From CAWCGU01 sp963838095 (GTDB taxonomy: Bacteria; Actinomycetota; Thermoleophilia; Solirubrobacterales; 70-9), in contig CAWIPO010000008.1 in assembly GCA_963838095.1 (NCBI GenBank), positions 1,054,001-1,118,000 of the forward strand: a stretch of DNA of 64,000 bases, given 5' to 3'. The notes below the pieces were generated by a model, which made no database searches, was not told the DNA's origin, and saw nothing but the letters and a program-made list of their open reading frames with translations. Within the stretch, counting starts at the first letter, position 1, and every line of letters starts with the position of its first letter. Below, piece by piece: positions 43,560 through 52,952 of this stretch. The translations under genes were made by a program, and so were the position numbers.

Positions 43560-44827
43560 TGGCGAGGGGTCCGATGGACGGGACGGTGATCTCGGACCGC
43601 TATGCGCTGGGCGAGCGGCTTGGGTCCGGCGGGATGTCGAGCGTCTACATGGCCACCGACGGCGTTCTGGAGCGCACCGTCGCGGTGAAGGTGCTCGCCG
43701 AGCATCTTTCCGACGACGACAAGTTCGTCGCCCGCTTCCGCCGCGAGGCGCTGGCGGTGGCGAAGCTGATCCATCCGAACATCGTCCAGGTCTACGACAC
43801 CGGTGTCGACGACGGCCGCCACTACATCGTCATGGAGTATGTCGAGGGCCGTTCGGGCGCTCAGCTGCTCCAGCGTGCGAAGCGGCTGGGGGGAGAGACT
43901 GGCGCTGAAATCGGGATCCAAGCCAGCGCGGGGCTCGAGTACGCGCACCGGCAGGGCATCATCCATCGCGACGTGAAGCCGGGCAACCTGATGGTGATCG
44001 GCGGCCCGGCCGGCCAGTCCCGAGACGGCGAGCCCGGTGGCGAGATGACGGTGAAGCTGACGGACTTCGGGATCGCCCGCGCGGCCGAGCAGACCCGCCT
44101 CACCCAGGTCGGCTCGGTGGTCGGCACCGCCGCATACCTCGCTCCCGAGCAGACCAGGGGCGAGGAGGCGACGCCGGCCTCGGACGTCTACGCGCTCGGG
44201 GTGGTCCTCTACCAGTTCCTCACCGGGCGCCTTCCCTACGAGGGCACGACCCTGGCCGAGCTTGCGCAGCGCCGCGAGAACGAGCGCCCGCTCCCACCCC
44301 ACTCCTACGACGACTCGATCCCGGACACGCTCTCCGATGTCGTCCTCCGCGCCCTCCACAGCGACCCCCGGAGCCGCTACACAAGCGCGGCAGCGCTCGC
44401 CGCCGCGCTCCGGCTCGGGGCAGCCGGCCAGGACCCCGCCCTCCTCGACACCGATGAGGGGATCACGGACGCGCTCACCGGAGCACCGATGACCGGGCGC
44501 ACCCGGCGCCTGCCCGCCGAGGAACCGGAGCCGACGCCGCGAGATCCCTACTACCGCCCAGCCCCTCCGCCCGCACCGCCTCGGCACCCCGCCCCCGCGC
44601 CGGCCCCGGCGCCCTACCAGCCACCGCGTCGCTCCTTCTTCGGCACCCTGGCGCGGGTGTTCGGCGCGCTGCTGCTGATCGCAGCAATCGCGGCGATCGT
44701 CGTGGTAATCGTGCTCGTGGTCACCGAAGCGGGACAGGACACCGACATCGGCCAGTTCCTGGAGGACAACATCGGTCAGCAGATCGACTCGCTGCGCGAG
44801 TACCTCCAGGACAACGCCTCGCAGTAG
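43559..44827 (+). CDS. PknB-type serine/threonine protein kinase, membrane-anchored
   Basis: 422 residues. All kinase motifs are intact: Gly loop LGSGGMSSVY, VAVKVL Lys, catalytic IIHRDVKPGN, LTDFGIARA, and activation segment VGTAAYLAPEQ. A Pro-rich juxtamembrane region of about 50 residues precedes one membrane helix (ALLLIAAIAAIVVVIVLVV). The extracellular part is only about 35 residues (QFLEDNIGQQIDSLREYLQ) with no PASTA repeats, so peptidoglycan sensing as in PknB is not expected. Possibly signals through the lipoprotein encoded upstream. Confidence 0.94.
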   Translation: MARGPMDGTVISDRYALGERLGSGGMSSVYMATDGVLERTVAVKVLAEHLSDDDKFVARFRREALAVAKLIHPNIVQVYDTGVDDGRHYIVMEYVEGRSGAQLLQRAKRLGGETGAEIGIQASAGLEYAHRQGIIHRDVKPGNLMVIGGPAGQSRDGEPGGEMTVKLTDFGIARAAEQTRLTQVGSVVGTAAYLAPEQTRGEEATPASDVYALGVVLYQFLTGRLPYEGTTLAELAQRRENERPLPPHSYDDSIPDTLSDVVLRALHSDPRSRYTSAAALAAALRLGAAGQDPALLDTDEGITDALTGAPMTGRTRRLPAEEPEPTPRDPYYRPAPPPAPPRHPAPAPAPAPYQPPRRSFFGTLARVFGALLLIAAIAAIVVVIVLVVTEAGQDTDIGQFLEDNIGQQIDSLREYLQDNASQ

Positions 44828-44840
44828 CGAGCGCCCGGCT

Positions 44841-45395
44841 TCAGCGCCGCTTGCGCTTAGCCTTCAGCGAGACCCCGAGTTGCTTCGTGGCGGTGTTGCC
44901 GGCGAGGTCGGCGCCGTTGACGACGACCTTGGCCTTGACCTTGCCGCGGTTACGAAGCGTCTTCGTCCCCGCCCGGAAGGCGCGCTTCGGCAGCTTCACC
45001 TTCAGCCTCAGGGTCTGCCGCCCCCCGATGGACGCTGTGCTCTGCTTCAGCCGATAGGTTCGCTTCCTGGTAGCGACCCTGTCGCTCCTCCCGCGCCTGC
45101 GGCTGCGAACGGTCAAGGTGCCACCGCTGGTCACCTGGCAAACCTCGCCGCACCTGACCCGGACCGTGACCGCAGAACCGAGCCTTTGCTTCCTCCGCCC
45201 GCTGATCACGAGATCGAGGATTCGATCGCGCGTCGTCGTCGTCCCGGTTGTCGGCCGGGTCGTCGCGGTTGGAAGCCCGGTCTGGGTCTCGGTGGCCTGC
45301 CTTGGATCCGGCGCCCGCTCCGCCACGGCGACGCTAGCCAGCAGCGCTCCGCCCAGCGCCGCAATCACCGCTGCGATCACCACCCTCAAGCTCAC
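44841..45395 (-). CDS. Secreted Thr-linker protein with basic beta-rich domain
   Basis: 184 residues from GTG 45395, which overlaps the tgt stop (GTGA). A signal sequence (VVIAAVIAALGGALLASVAVA) is followed by a Thr-rich linker (TATTRPTTGTTTT) and a basic domain of repeated beta-strand-like segments with one Cys pair (VRCGEVCQV) and ending KAKRKRR. Not recognised. A second protein of the same plan lies at 46686-47288. The basic domain could bind an acidic wall polymer. Co-translation with tgt is probably positional rather than functional. Confidence 0.72.
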   Translation of the reverse strand: MSLRVVIAAVIAALGGALLASVAVAERAPDPRQATETQTGLPTATTRPTTGTTTTRDRILDLVISGRRKQRLGSAVTVRVRCGEVCQVTSGGTLTVRSRRRGRSDRVATRKRTYRLKQSTASIGGRQTLRLKVKLPKRAFRAGTKTLRNRGKVKAKVVVNGADLAGNTATKQLGVSLKAKRKRR

Positions 45396-46609
45396 GGTGC
45401 AGCGAGAATAGCGCTCCACGGCGCGACCCCGTCGAGGCATGCGTGCCGGTAGCGCTCGAACCGATTCTCGGCGATCGCCTGCCTGGCGCCCGCGACGAGA
45501 CGCTGCATGTAGGTCAGGTTGTGCAGGGTCAGCAACCGAATCCCGGTCAGCTCCCTGGCGCGGATCAGATAGTGGATGTAGGCGCGCGAGTGCCTCTCGC
45601 AGGCCACGCACCGGCAGCTCTCGACCAGTGGTCGATCATCGTCGGCCCAGCTCGAATGGCGGAGGTTGAAGCGGAACCTGTGGTCGGGCAACGGAGCAAG
45701 CGCGACTCCGTGCCGCGCAAGCCGCGTCGGCACCGCGCAGTCGAAGAGGTCGATGCCTCGCCCGATTCCGTCGAGCAGATCGTCCAACTCACCGATCCCG
45801 AGCAGGTGCTTCGGTGCCCCCTCGGGGAGATGGGGCAGCGTCGCCTCGAGCACGGCTGCCATCTCGGTCTTGTCGCGGCCGAGCGTGCCCCCGATCGCGA
45901 TCCCGTCGACGGCGGCGCCGGCCACATGCTCGGCCGACTCGCGGCGCAGGTCCGGGTAAACGCCTCCCTGGACGATCCCGAACAGGGCCTGCTGAGGCGG
46001 GCCGTGCTCGCGATGCCATTGCAGGCAGCGATCGAGCCAGCGATGGGTGCGCCGCGTCGAATGCTCGGTGTATTCCCGGTCCACGTGGTAGGGCGTGCAC
46101 TCGTCAAAAGCGAGCGCGATGTCCGAGCCCAGCGCCGCCTGCACCTGCATCGAGGTCTCCGGCGAGAGCAGGTGCTCGGAGCCGTCGACGTAGGAGCGAA
46201 AGCGCACCCCCTCCTCGGAGATCTCCAGCACCCCGCCGCCGGAGACCGGCACGCCCCGGCGGCCCTTGATCTCGTCGGCGACCGCCCCGTGCGCAAGCGA
46301 GAAGACCTGAAACCCACCCGAGTCGGTGATGATCGGCTGCTCCCAGCCCATGAAGTGGTGCAGGCCACCCAAGGCCGCGATCCGCTCAGCCCCCGGGGAA
46401 AGCATCAGGTGGAAGGTGTTGCCGAGCACGAGCTCGAAGCCCAAGTCGGCTACGTCACCCGCCGTCAGGGCCTTCACTGCGCCTCGCGTGGCAAGCGGGA
46501 TGAATGCAGGCGTGGCGATCGGGCCGTGTCCGGTCGTCAGCCGCCCTGCGCGGGCCGTCCCGTCGCTGGCCAGGATCTCGAACGTCAGCCGTTCAGGGTC
46601 GGTGCGCAT
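45392..46609 (-). CDS. tgt: tRNA-guanine transglycosylase (queuine tRNA-ribosyltransferase)
   Basis: Exchanges guanine 34 in GUN-anticodon tRNAs for a queuosine precursor. 405 residues show the Asp in TDSGGFQVFSL, the substrate loop FGIVQGGVYPDLRRES, the nucleophile Asp in RGIDLFDCAVPTR, and the zinc site CRCVACERHSRAYIHYL plus LTLHNLTYM. All are as in bacterial Tgt; some actinobacteria lack this enzyme. ATG 46609 follows a TAGCAT box by eight bases, so the transcript is probably leaderless. No queC/D/E/F genes are near. Confidence 0.97.
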   Translation of the reverse strand: MRTDPERLTFEILASDGTARAGRLTTGHGPIATPAFIPLATRGAVKALTAGDVADLGFELVLGNTFHLMLSPGAERIAALGGLHHFMGWEQPIITDSGGFQVFSLAHGAVADEIKGRRGVPVSGGGVLEISEEGVRFRSYVDGSEHLLSPETSMQVQAALGSDIALAFDECTPYHVDREYTEHSTRRTHRWLDRCLQWHREHGPPQQALFGIVQGGVYPDLRRESAEHVAGAAVDGIAIGGTLGRDKTEMAAVLEATLPHLPEGAPKHLLGIGELDDLLDGIGRGIDLFDCAVPTRLARHGVALAPLPDHRFRFNLRHSSWADDDRPLVESCRCVACERHSRAYIHYLIRARELTGIRLLTLHNLTYMQRLVAGARQAIAENRFERYRHACLDGVAPWSAILAAP

Positions 46610-46617
46610 TCCGCGCC

Positions 46618-46623
46618 ATGCTA
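46618..46623 (-). promoter_or_regulatory. Probable -10 box (TAGCAT) for tgt, leaderless
   Basis: Minus-strand TAGCAT ends eight bases before ATG 46609. No ribosome site is present in the gap. Confidence 0.5.
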
Positions 46624-46685
46624 CGCGCGAGCCGCCGCCCGGCCCGATAGAGCGGAGCCGGGTCTAACCGGTCTGGCGGCGAGCG

Positions 46686-47288
46686 CTACCCGGAGCGCGC
46701 GAACAGCTTCACGGTGCGCGTGCGCGTCTTCTTCACCGCCGGGTTGGCGGTGTTGATGCCGGTCACCCTGACCTTCGCGATTATCTTGCCGAACGCCTCC
46801 GCATCGAGCGCATCCCGGACCGCCTTGAGGCCCTTGGCGGGCACCTTGAAGCGCAGCTTCCCGGCCGGGTTCCGCCCGGGACGGCGCGGGAAGGTGCCCT
46901 TGGCGCGACCGAGGTTGAAGCTCTGGACCGCGGTCGCCTGCCTGCCTCCCCCGTAGGGCTGGATCTGGAGCTTGCCGGTGGCGTTCAGCTTGCAGCCGGC
47001 AGAATGGCAGAAGACGGTCGCTACGACGGTCCCTCGGCCGTGCTTGTCCTTGAAGTCGAATCGGAGGCTGTACCTAATCGTCCTCGGGAGCGGTCGCGTC
47101 GTGGTGGTGCCGGTGGTGGTCGGAAGCGTCGTGGTGGAGCTGGTGGTCGTGGTGCTGCTCGTGTAGTCCGTCCCCTGTGCGCCCGCACCAGTAACGCCGG
47201 CTCCAGCAATGCTGGCGACCAACACTCCGGTGACCGCCGCGAGCACCCCGGCGACCGTCATCCTTGCCTTCACACGCTTACCACCCAT
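46686..47288 (-). CDS. Secreted Thr-linker protein with basic beta-rich domain
   Basis: 200 residues from ATG 47288, which has AAGGTGA eight bases upstream; GTG 47300 is also open. Signal sequence (MTVAGVLAAVTGVLVASIAGAG), Thr/Ser linker (SSTTTTSSTTTLPTTTGTTTT), then a basic domain with one Cys pair (VFCHSAGCKLNATGKL) and repeated Lys/Arg-rich strands. Same plan as 44841-45395, on the other side of tgt. Function unknown. The 108 bases up to the glycosidase-like gene contain TACAGT near 47337-47342, a possible -10 with a 45-base leader. Confidence 0.72.
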   Translation of the reverse strand: MGGKRVKARMTVAGVLAAVTGVLVASIAGAGVTGAGAQGTDYTSSTTTTSSTTTLPTTTGTTTTRPLPRTIRYSLRFDFKDKHGRGTVVATVFCHSAGCKLNATGKLQIQPYGGGRQATAVQSFNLGRAKGTFPRRPGRNPAGKLRFKVPAKGLKAVRDALDAEAFGKIIAKVRVTGINTANPAVKKTRTRTVKLFARSG

Positions 47289-47396
47289 GCGCAAGTTCAC
47301 CTTCCCCCATCAACTGAGAATTTCGCAGCGAGCGACCGGAACTGTAGGGCAAAACCCGTGCACCATGTGCCGGTTCTCGCCACGAGGTGCCCCGCA

Positions 47397-48836
47397 TTAA
47401 CGCTGCCTCCATGGCAGGCTCGTCACGCCCGATCCCAGCCGCGCGCGCATCGTGGCTCCGCTCGGCGCCTGAACCACGCTGGTGAAGACACCGGCCCGGG
47501 ATCGGCGCAATCGCCTCACGGTTTGCCAGCCGCCGCGGCGCTTGAGCTGAATCTGAACGGCCCCGCGCACTGGGGCGATCCCCCAGACGCGGATCGGCTG
47601 GATCCGCGCCGCCTCGCCGCTCGCCGCTTTCCGATCGGATCGGCGACGAACGGGAAGCGAAAGGCCTGCAGCGCGGGTTTCGGCGTCCAGTCCTCGTAGT
47701 AGAGCCCGGTGCCCACGGCGTTCCTGCCGGGGCCGGGTCTCGAACCTGAAGCCACATCGCCACGCTCACACCTTGCTTCCAGAACAGGTACAGAGCCTCC
47801 TGAAGCCAGCGGGCGTGCTGCTCGGGCGAGACACCGAAGATGCTGGGGGGGTTGCTCGCCCACCAGAACTCGCTCACCCAGAGGGGCTTTGCTCCCCCGG
47901 TCGAATCGTGTTCGCGCGCTGGGCGCGCGTTAGCACACGCTCGATCCGACCGAGGTCCGGGTGTCGTCACATCAAGCGGATTGCCTGCATGGTTTCGCGG
48001 CCCGAACTGGTTGATCGGATGATGGCTGAGGATGTCGAATCGGGCGGGCGAAGCGCAGCCATCGGCGCGGCCGCCGCCACCGGGCCGCAGGCAGAAGAAC
48101 CGCTCCAGGAAGGTGATCGGGCGCATCCGATCCTCGCCGGGCTCGTCTCCGTATGGCGCGAGCCCGCCGGCGACGATCTGTTGGGCGGCGCCGGCGCTCT
48201 TGACCCCCGCGTACGCAGCGTTGACCAGCGTCCGGTAGTGATCGGGGCTCGCGGGCTGATTGCCGGACCATTGGGGCCGGAGGTACGTGGCGAGGTTCGG
48301 CTCGTTCCAGACCTTGAAGTAGCGCACGCGGGGAAGCGCCGTCCCTGGGTTCGCCGGATCGGGGAAGTCCCCCGAATAGCGAGTGGCGAGCGCGTGCATG
48401 AAGTCGCCGAACGCGGCCGGGTCGGGCTTCCATGTGCCGGGTGCTGCGTTGAGCGGGCGGTTCGGCCCCTCCGCCCACGAGGGCGCACCGCGGACGCTGG
48501 GAACGACCTCGAATCCAGCGTCCACCGCGTCCCTCAGGATCGCGTCGAGCCCACTGAAGTTGTAGCGGGGATCGGACGCGGAACGCGGGTCGAAGCCGGC
48601 AGGCCGGAGCGCGGGCGCAACTGCGAATCCAGCTCGCGACAATGCCGACCAACTCGGCCCCGGTCCCGCGGCTGCGGTCCAGCCACAGGCTGCGAGTCGC
48701 AGCGTCGGCTTGGTAGTTAGGCGTCGAGCAGGCCGAGCTGGAGATCGCCGGCAGCGGCGGCGTTCGGCAAGGCAAGGGACACGAGAGCGACCGCGCCCAC
48801 GATTGCCAAGTGATGAGCTCGAGCCGGTCGTTGCAA
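47397..48836 (-). CDS. Exported glycoside-hydrolase-like protein (several apparent frameshifts)
   Basis: A glycosidase-like protein recoverable only by crossing about four breaks (near 48718, 48630, 47735 and 47610). The pieces in order are: signal HLAIVGAVALVSLALPNAAA; NYQADAATRSLWLDRSRG; barrel segments with YFKVWNEPNLATYL (acid/base Glu) and KPLWVSEFWWAS (nucleophile Glu); YYEDWTPKPALQAF; and a final strand-rich domain VWGIAPVRGAVQIQLKRR ending SLPWRQR. Start TTG 48836 is inferred, in frame after the upstream stop. The catalytic residues are intact and every break is one base, but four in one gene leaves real decay possible. Third gene after an exported protein and a sugar-phosphate transferase. 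Confidence 0.7.
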
Positions 48837-48872
48837 CCGCGCCCGGCCGGGTACGTAACCCCGCCAGCCGCC

Positions 48873-50344
48873 TCACACGTTCCCGCGCAACGCCAGGTAC
48901 GGAATCGTGCGCGCGATCAGCTTCAGGTCGGTCCACAGCGACCAGTTGGCGACGTAGAGGTAGTCGAGCGTGACCATCTCGTCGAGCGGCACCCTCAGCG
49001 AGCCGAGGATCTGCCAGTGGCCGGTGATCCCCGGCCGGGCGTTCAGGCGGCGGCGGAACCTCCCCTCGATCATCGCGTCCTCGTCCGGGATCAGCGGCCG
49101 GGGCCCGACCATGCTCATCTCTCCACGCAGCACGTTGACGAACTGGGGCAGCTCATCGAGAGACAGGCGGCGAAGAAGGCGGCCGACCTGCGTCACCCGG
49201 GGGTCACGCTCGATCTTGAACAGGCCGTTCTCGGGCCTGTCCGGCACCAGCTCGTGCTTCAGCTCGTCGGCGCCCACCACCATGGTGCGGAACTTGATCA
49301 TCTCGAACTGCTTCCCAAGGCGCCCGACGCGCTGTTGACGGAACAGCACTGGCCCGCGCGAGTCAAGCTTGATCGCGATCGCGATCGCGACGAGCAACGG
49401 AGTCAACAGGGCGAGCGCTACGGCGGAGGCAAAGAAGTCGAAGCCGCGCTTCAGGATCCGCGAGGACGAGCGTGATCTCGAAATGGCGCATCCCGAGCAG
49501 CGCCATCCCGGGAAGCTGATCGAGATCGAAGGAGAGCGCCGCGATCCGTGAGATCCGCGGCAACACGCTCGACCTTGACGCCGACGGCACTCAGGTCTCC
49601 GATCGCGTGCACAAGCTCGTCGCCTTCCCAAAGGCCCGAGGCGAAGACAACCCGGTGGATCTCCTGTCCCTTTATCAACGGCATCAACCGCGCGACCAGC
49701 GATTCAGGGTCGCCCCTCAGATCCTTGACCGACTCGGGCTCCACGATCGAGACAAGCTCGGCGTTCGCCCCCTGGAGCAGGAGCTTGGTCGCGAACTCGT
49801 TCGCGATCTCTTCCCGGCCGACAACCAGGCACCGTTCCGGCGGAGTTGCGCGACTCGCCACCCCTCGCGCGATCGTGCGCCCGAGCACAAGGAACCCGAA
49901 GAGCGCCACCCACAGCGAGGCGATGGCGACCTGGTCGAGCGGCTCGGTCGCGAGAACTCGCTGACCAAGGAAGATCACAAGGGCCCCAATCGTCGCTAGC
50001 GTGAGCAGGGTCGGTAGCTCGTCGAGTGTGTCCTTGTGCAGCCTGGTCGCATCGCGGTCGTACAGCCCCATCGCCTTGGCCACGACGACCGTCAACGGCA
50101 GCACGAACACTGCCGCCAGATCCAGCGAGCCGCCAGCGACGATCGACCCTGCCAACCACAGCGCCAGCAGCATCGAGGCCGCGTCCGCAACCGCGAGCAG
50201 ACGCCGGTAGACGGCGTCCCGGGTCCGAACTCGAGCCAGCGCCCCGCCGTGCTCGCCGAGCGTCCGCTGCCGTGCATCGGTTGGAAGCCTGAGCAGATCC
50301 GAGCTCAGCACCTCAGGGCCTATCCGGCGCTCAACCCAGCCCAC
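48873..50344 (-). CDS. Polyprenyl glycosylphosphotransferase, initiating sugar transferase (two apparent frameshifts)
   Basis: Transfers a sugar 1-phosphate from a nucleotide sugar to undecaprenyl phosphate, the first step of polysaccharide assembly. The N-terminal half has four membrane helices and a CoA-binding-like region (CLVVGREEIANEFATKLLL). A middle piece (PRISRIAALSFDLDQLPGM) and the C-terminal bacterial sugar transferase domain follow after breaks near 49560 and 49465. That domain reads RGFDFFASAVALALLTPLL, KFRTMVVGADE, RDPRVTQVGRLLRRLSLDELPQ and MSMVGPRPLIP, as in WcaJ/WbaP. GTG 50344 lies three bases after the upstream stop. Confidence 0.87.
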
Positions 50345-50347
50345 GGC

Positions 50348-50837
50348 TCATCCACGGCTCGACAGCGTTCGGCCCGCCCACACTCCAAGGGCGGCGGCCG
50401 CGATCAGCATCAGCACGATCACCAGCGGCGTCGCGGGATAGCCGATCAGCGGCAGATCGGCACCTCCCCGCTCAAGCGCGCTCACGCTCAGGGACTCGTC
50501 GGCCCCCGGGCCCGCCGGCTTCGGCGGCCGCCATTGGAATCCGTCGCGCCACCGCCGGACGGGGTCTCCGGCCGGCGTCGAGGACGGCGTTGAGCCTCCT
50601 GTTTCGGCGCCCGGCGTCGCCTTCGGCTCCCGGTCCCGAGCCCGAGCTCGGACCCTCACCCGGGTGGCCGAGGTTGCCGGGGGGGTTCTCGACATACTGG
50701 TCGATGGCGGCCGGCGCCGCATCGGCTCCGGGCGCCAGCGCGGCCGCTAGCATGGCGGCGCCCGCCAGGACGGCCAGCACGAGAACTGGCCTGGATTGCC
50801 TCCAGGCTGGACGGTGCACAGGTGTCGACGTTTTCAC
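50348..50837 (-). CDS. Small exported protein with C-terminal membrane helix (one apparent frameshift)
   Basis: From GTG 50837 (VKTSTPVHRP), preceded by GAGGGGAA, come a signal sequence (VLVLAVLAGAAMLAAALAPGADA), AIDQYVENPPGNLG and a Gly/Ser/Pro linker. After a break near 50630 the second frame gives a low-complexity stretch, DESLSVSALERGGADLPLIG and a C-terminal membrane helix (VIVLMLIAAAALGVWAG). Same plan as 33683-34153. First gene of an operon with the initiating transferase and a glycosidase-like gene. Function unknown; a role in export or wall anchoring is a guess. Confidence 0.65.
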
Positions 50838-50887
50838 GTCCCAGTTCCCCTCTTCAACCTCAAGCCCCAGAACACCCCGCGGCAAAG

Positions 50888-50916
50888 TTGAGCGAGCGAG
50901 CGAGTATAAGTAGCTT
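50888..50916 (+). promoter_or_regulatory. Probable promoter (TTGAGC - 17 - TAGCTT)
   Basis: A -35-like TTGAGC at 50888-50893 and a -10-like TAGCTT at 50911-50916, spaced 17, lie upstream of the ligase start at GTG 50933. A short GAGC repeat fills the start of the spacer. Confidence 0.45.
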
Positions 50917-50932
50917 CGCTGCAAGTTCGCAA

Positions 50933-52922
50933 GTGGGAACCGTCGCGTCCGGCAGGGATCGATCCGATCAGCCGCCCCGCGAGTTGCAGATCAGGCGGGC
51001 GATCGCGTTCGCGATCGCCTTCGCTGCTGCCGACGGTGTATGCGCTTCGCGGCGGCTCCTACGACCTGATCGCGCGCCACGAGGAAGGGATCGTCGTCTG
51101 GCTGCTGCTCGAAGTCGGGTTTGCCTTCGGCCTGCTGCCACGAGCGAGGTTGCCGCGCCTGCTCTGGGTGCCGCTGATTGCGCTCGGCGCGCTTGCAGCT
51201 CTGACTGCGCTCAGCGTGATCTGGACGGAAAGCGATGGTCGCACCGTGGACGAGCTGACTCGCGTCGCCCACTACGGGGGCATCGTGCTGCTGGCGGTCT
51301 CAGCGTTGAACCGCTTTACGTGGCGGGCGGCCGCCGCGGGCCTGAGCGCAGCGGCGCTTCTGATCTGTGGCTTCGCCATCGCATCGCGACTCGATCCCGG
51401 GACGCTGCCCGACGAGGTGGCTGCCGTCTTCGACTCGAATCGGCTCAGCTATCCGCTGGACTACTGGAACGCGACCGCCGCCTGGGGCGCGATGTCGCTG
51501 GCGGCGGCGCTCGCCTGGAGCGCCCACGCCCGCCAACCGCTGCTCCGCGCCGCGGCGCTGGCGGCGGCGCCGGTCGCGAGCCTCGCCGTCTACCTCTCCT
51601 ACTCCAGGGCGGGGGTGGTCGGAGTGGCGGTCGGCACGATCTGCGTCCTGGCGCTGAGCCGCAATCGCTGGACGGCATCGGCGCACACGCTGCTCGCTGC
51701 CGGCGCGGGCGCGGTGGTGATCCTGATCGCCCGCGGTCAGCCGCAGATCGCCGACGGCGCCGGGAGCGAGGGTGCCGGCGTGGTGCTCGTCGGGCTACTC
51801 GCGGCCGCCTTCGGTTGCGGCCTGGCCGCGTTGGCGATCGCGGCGGCCGGCATGGACCGAATCCGCCTGCCCGGCAACCTCGCTCGCGCCGCCGTGGCGG
51901 CTGGCGCCGTGGTCGCATTGCTGGCCCTCACGACCGCGGGACGCGCCCCGATCTCCGACGCTTGGGACGAGTTCCAAAACCAGGACACGGTTGCGGTCGG
52001 TGATGACCCCGCCTCCCGCCTTGAAAACGTCGGCGGCAAACGCGCCGACGTCTGGGAAGCTGCCCTCGCCGCCTTCGAAGCCGAGCCGGTGGGGGGCATC
52101 GGGCCGGGAACGTTTGAATTCTGGTGGAGCCGCACCGGTGAGAACCCCGAGTTCGCCCGCGACGCGCACTCCCTCTATTTCGAGCAGCTCGCGGAGCTGG
52201 GCCTGCCGGGGCTGCTGCTGACGGTCGCGTTTCTCGGTGGGCTCGCCGCCGTTGGGCTGAGGGCTCGCGTCGCAGCGAAGCGGACGGTCGACGCGGGAGC
52301 CAGTGCGGCGATGCTTTCGGTCTTCGCCGTCTTCCTCGTGCACGCCGGCCTGGACTGGATGTGGGAGCTGACAGCCGTGAGCGCGCTCGGAATCGGCGCC
52401 GGCTGTGTGGCTGCCTCCGCCGCAAGCTCTCGCTCGGGGGCGCCGCTTGCCCCTTGGCCTCGCTTCGGGTTGGTGGGCCTTGCGCTGGTCGCGATCCTGA
52501 TTCAGATTCCGGGGCTCGTGTCTACTGCTCGCGTACGCGAGAGCGAGGCGACCCTCGCCGGCGGCGACCCCACCCGGGCGCAGGAGCTGGCCGCGGAGGC
52601 CGTTGAGGCGGAGCCGTGGGCATCCGAGCCGTACATCCAGCGCGCGACGGTTGCCGACGTGCAGGGCCGGCTCGACGATGCGCGTGCAGACCTTCTGGAG
52701 GCGATCGACCGCGAGCCGACGAACTGGCGTCCATGGATCCTGCTCGCACAGGTGGAGCTGCAGCGAAAGGACGAGGAGGCGTCCCGAGCTGCATTCGACG
52801 AGGCCAGACGCCTGCATCCGACTTCGCGGCTGTACGTGAATTTTTCCCTGTTCAAGCTCGAGATCCTGTCGCCGGAAAAGCTCCCGCCAGAGTTCCCGGT
52901 GCCTGAGCCAATCGGCCCCTGA
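50933..52922 (+). CDS. O-antigen ligase/polymerase-like membrane protein with C-terminal repeats (one apparent frameshift)
   Basis: The frame from GTG 50933 gives RELQIRRAIAFAIAFA. After a break near 51022 the sequence continues as LLPTVYALRGGSYDLIARHEEG. About twelve membrane helices follow, with the Wzy_C-type loop DVWEAALAAFEAEPVGGIG and DAHSLYFEQLAELGLPG. The tail has tetratricopeptide-like segments (AAEAVEAEPWASEPYIQRA, AIDREPTNWRPWILLAQVE). Same architecture as 31303-33546. It leads an operon with a methyltransferase and a second ligase-like gene, divergent from the initiating transferase operon, so this is a complete initiation-to-polymerisation locus. Confidence 0.86.
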
Positions 52923-52938
52923 TAGCCAGCGCCCCGCC

Positions 52939-52944
52939 TACACT
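52939..52944 (+). promoter_or_regulatory. Probable -10 box (TACACT), leaderless
   Basis: TACACT ends eight bases before ATG 52953 and 17 bases after the ligase stop, so the methyltransferase may also have its own promoter. Confidence 0.45.
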
Positions 52945-52952
52945 CCGCGGCC

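Noticed and set aside
50888..50910. GAGCGAGCGAGC run as a possible regulatory repeat
   Set aside because: Only about three units of four bases. It fits a promoter spacer and is too short to call a repeat array.
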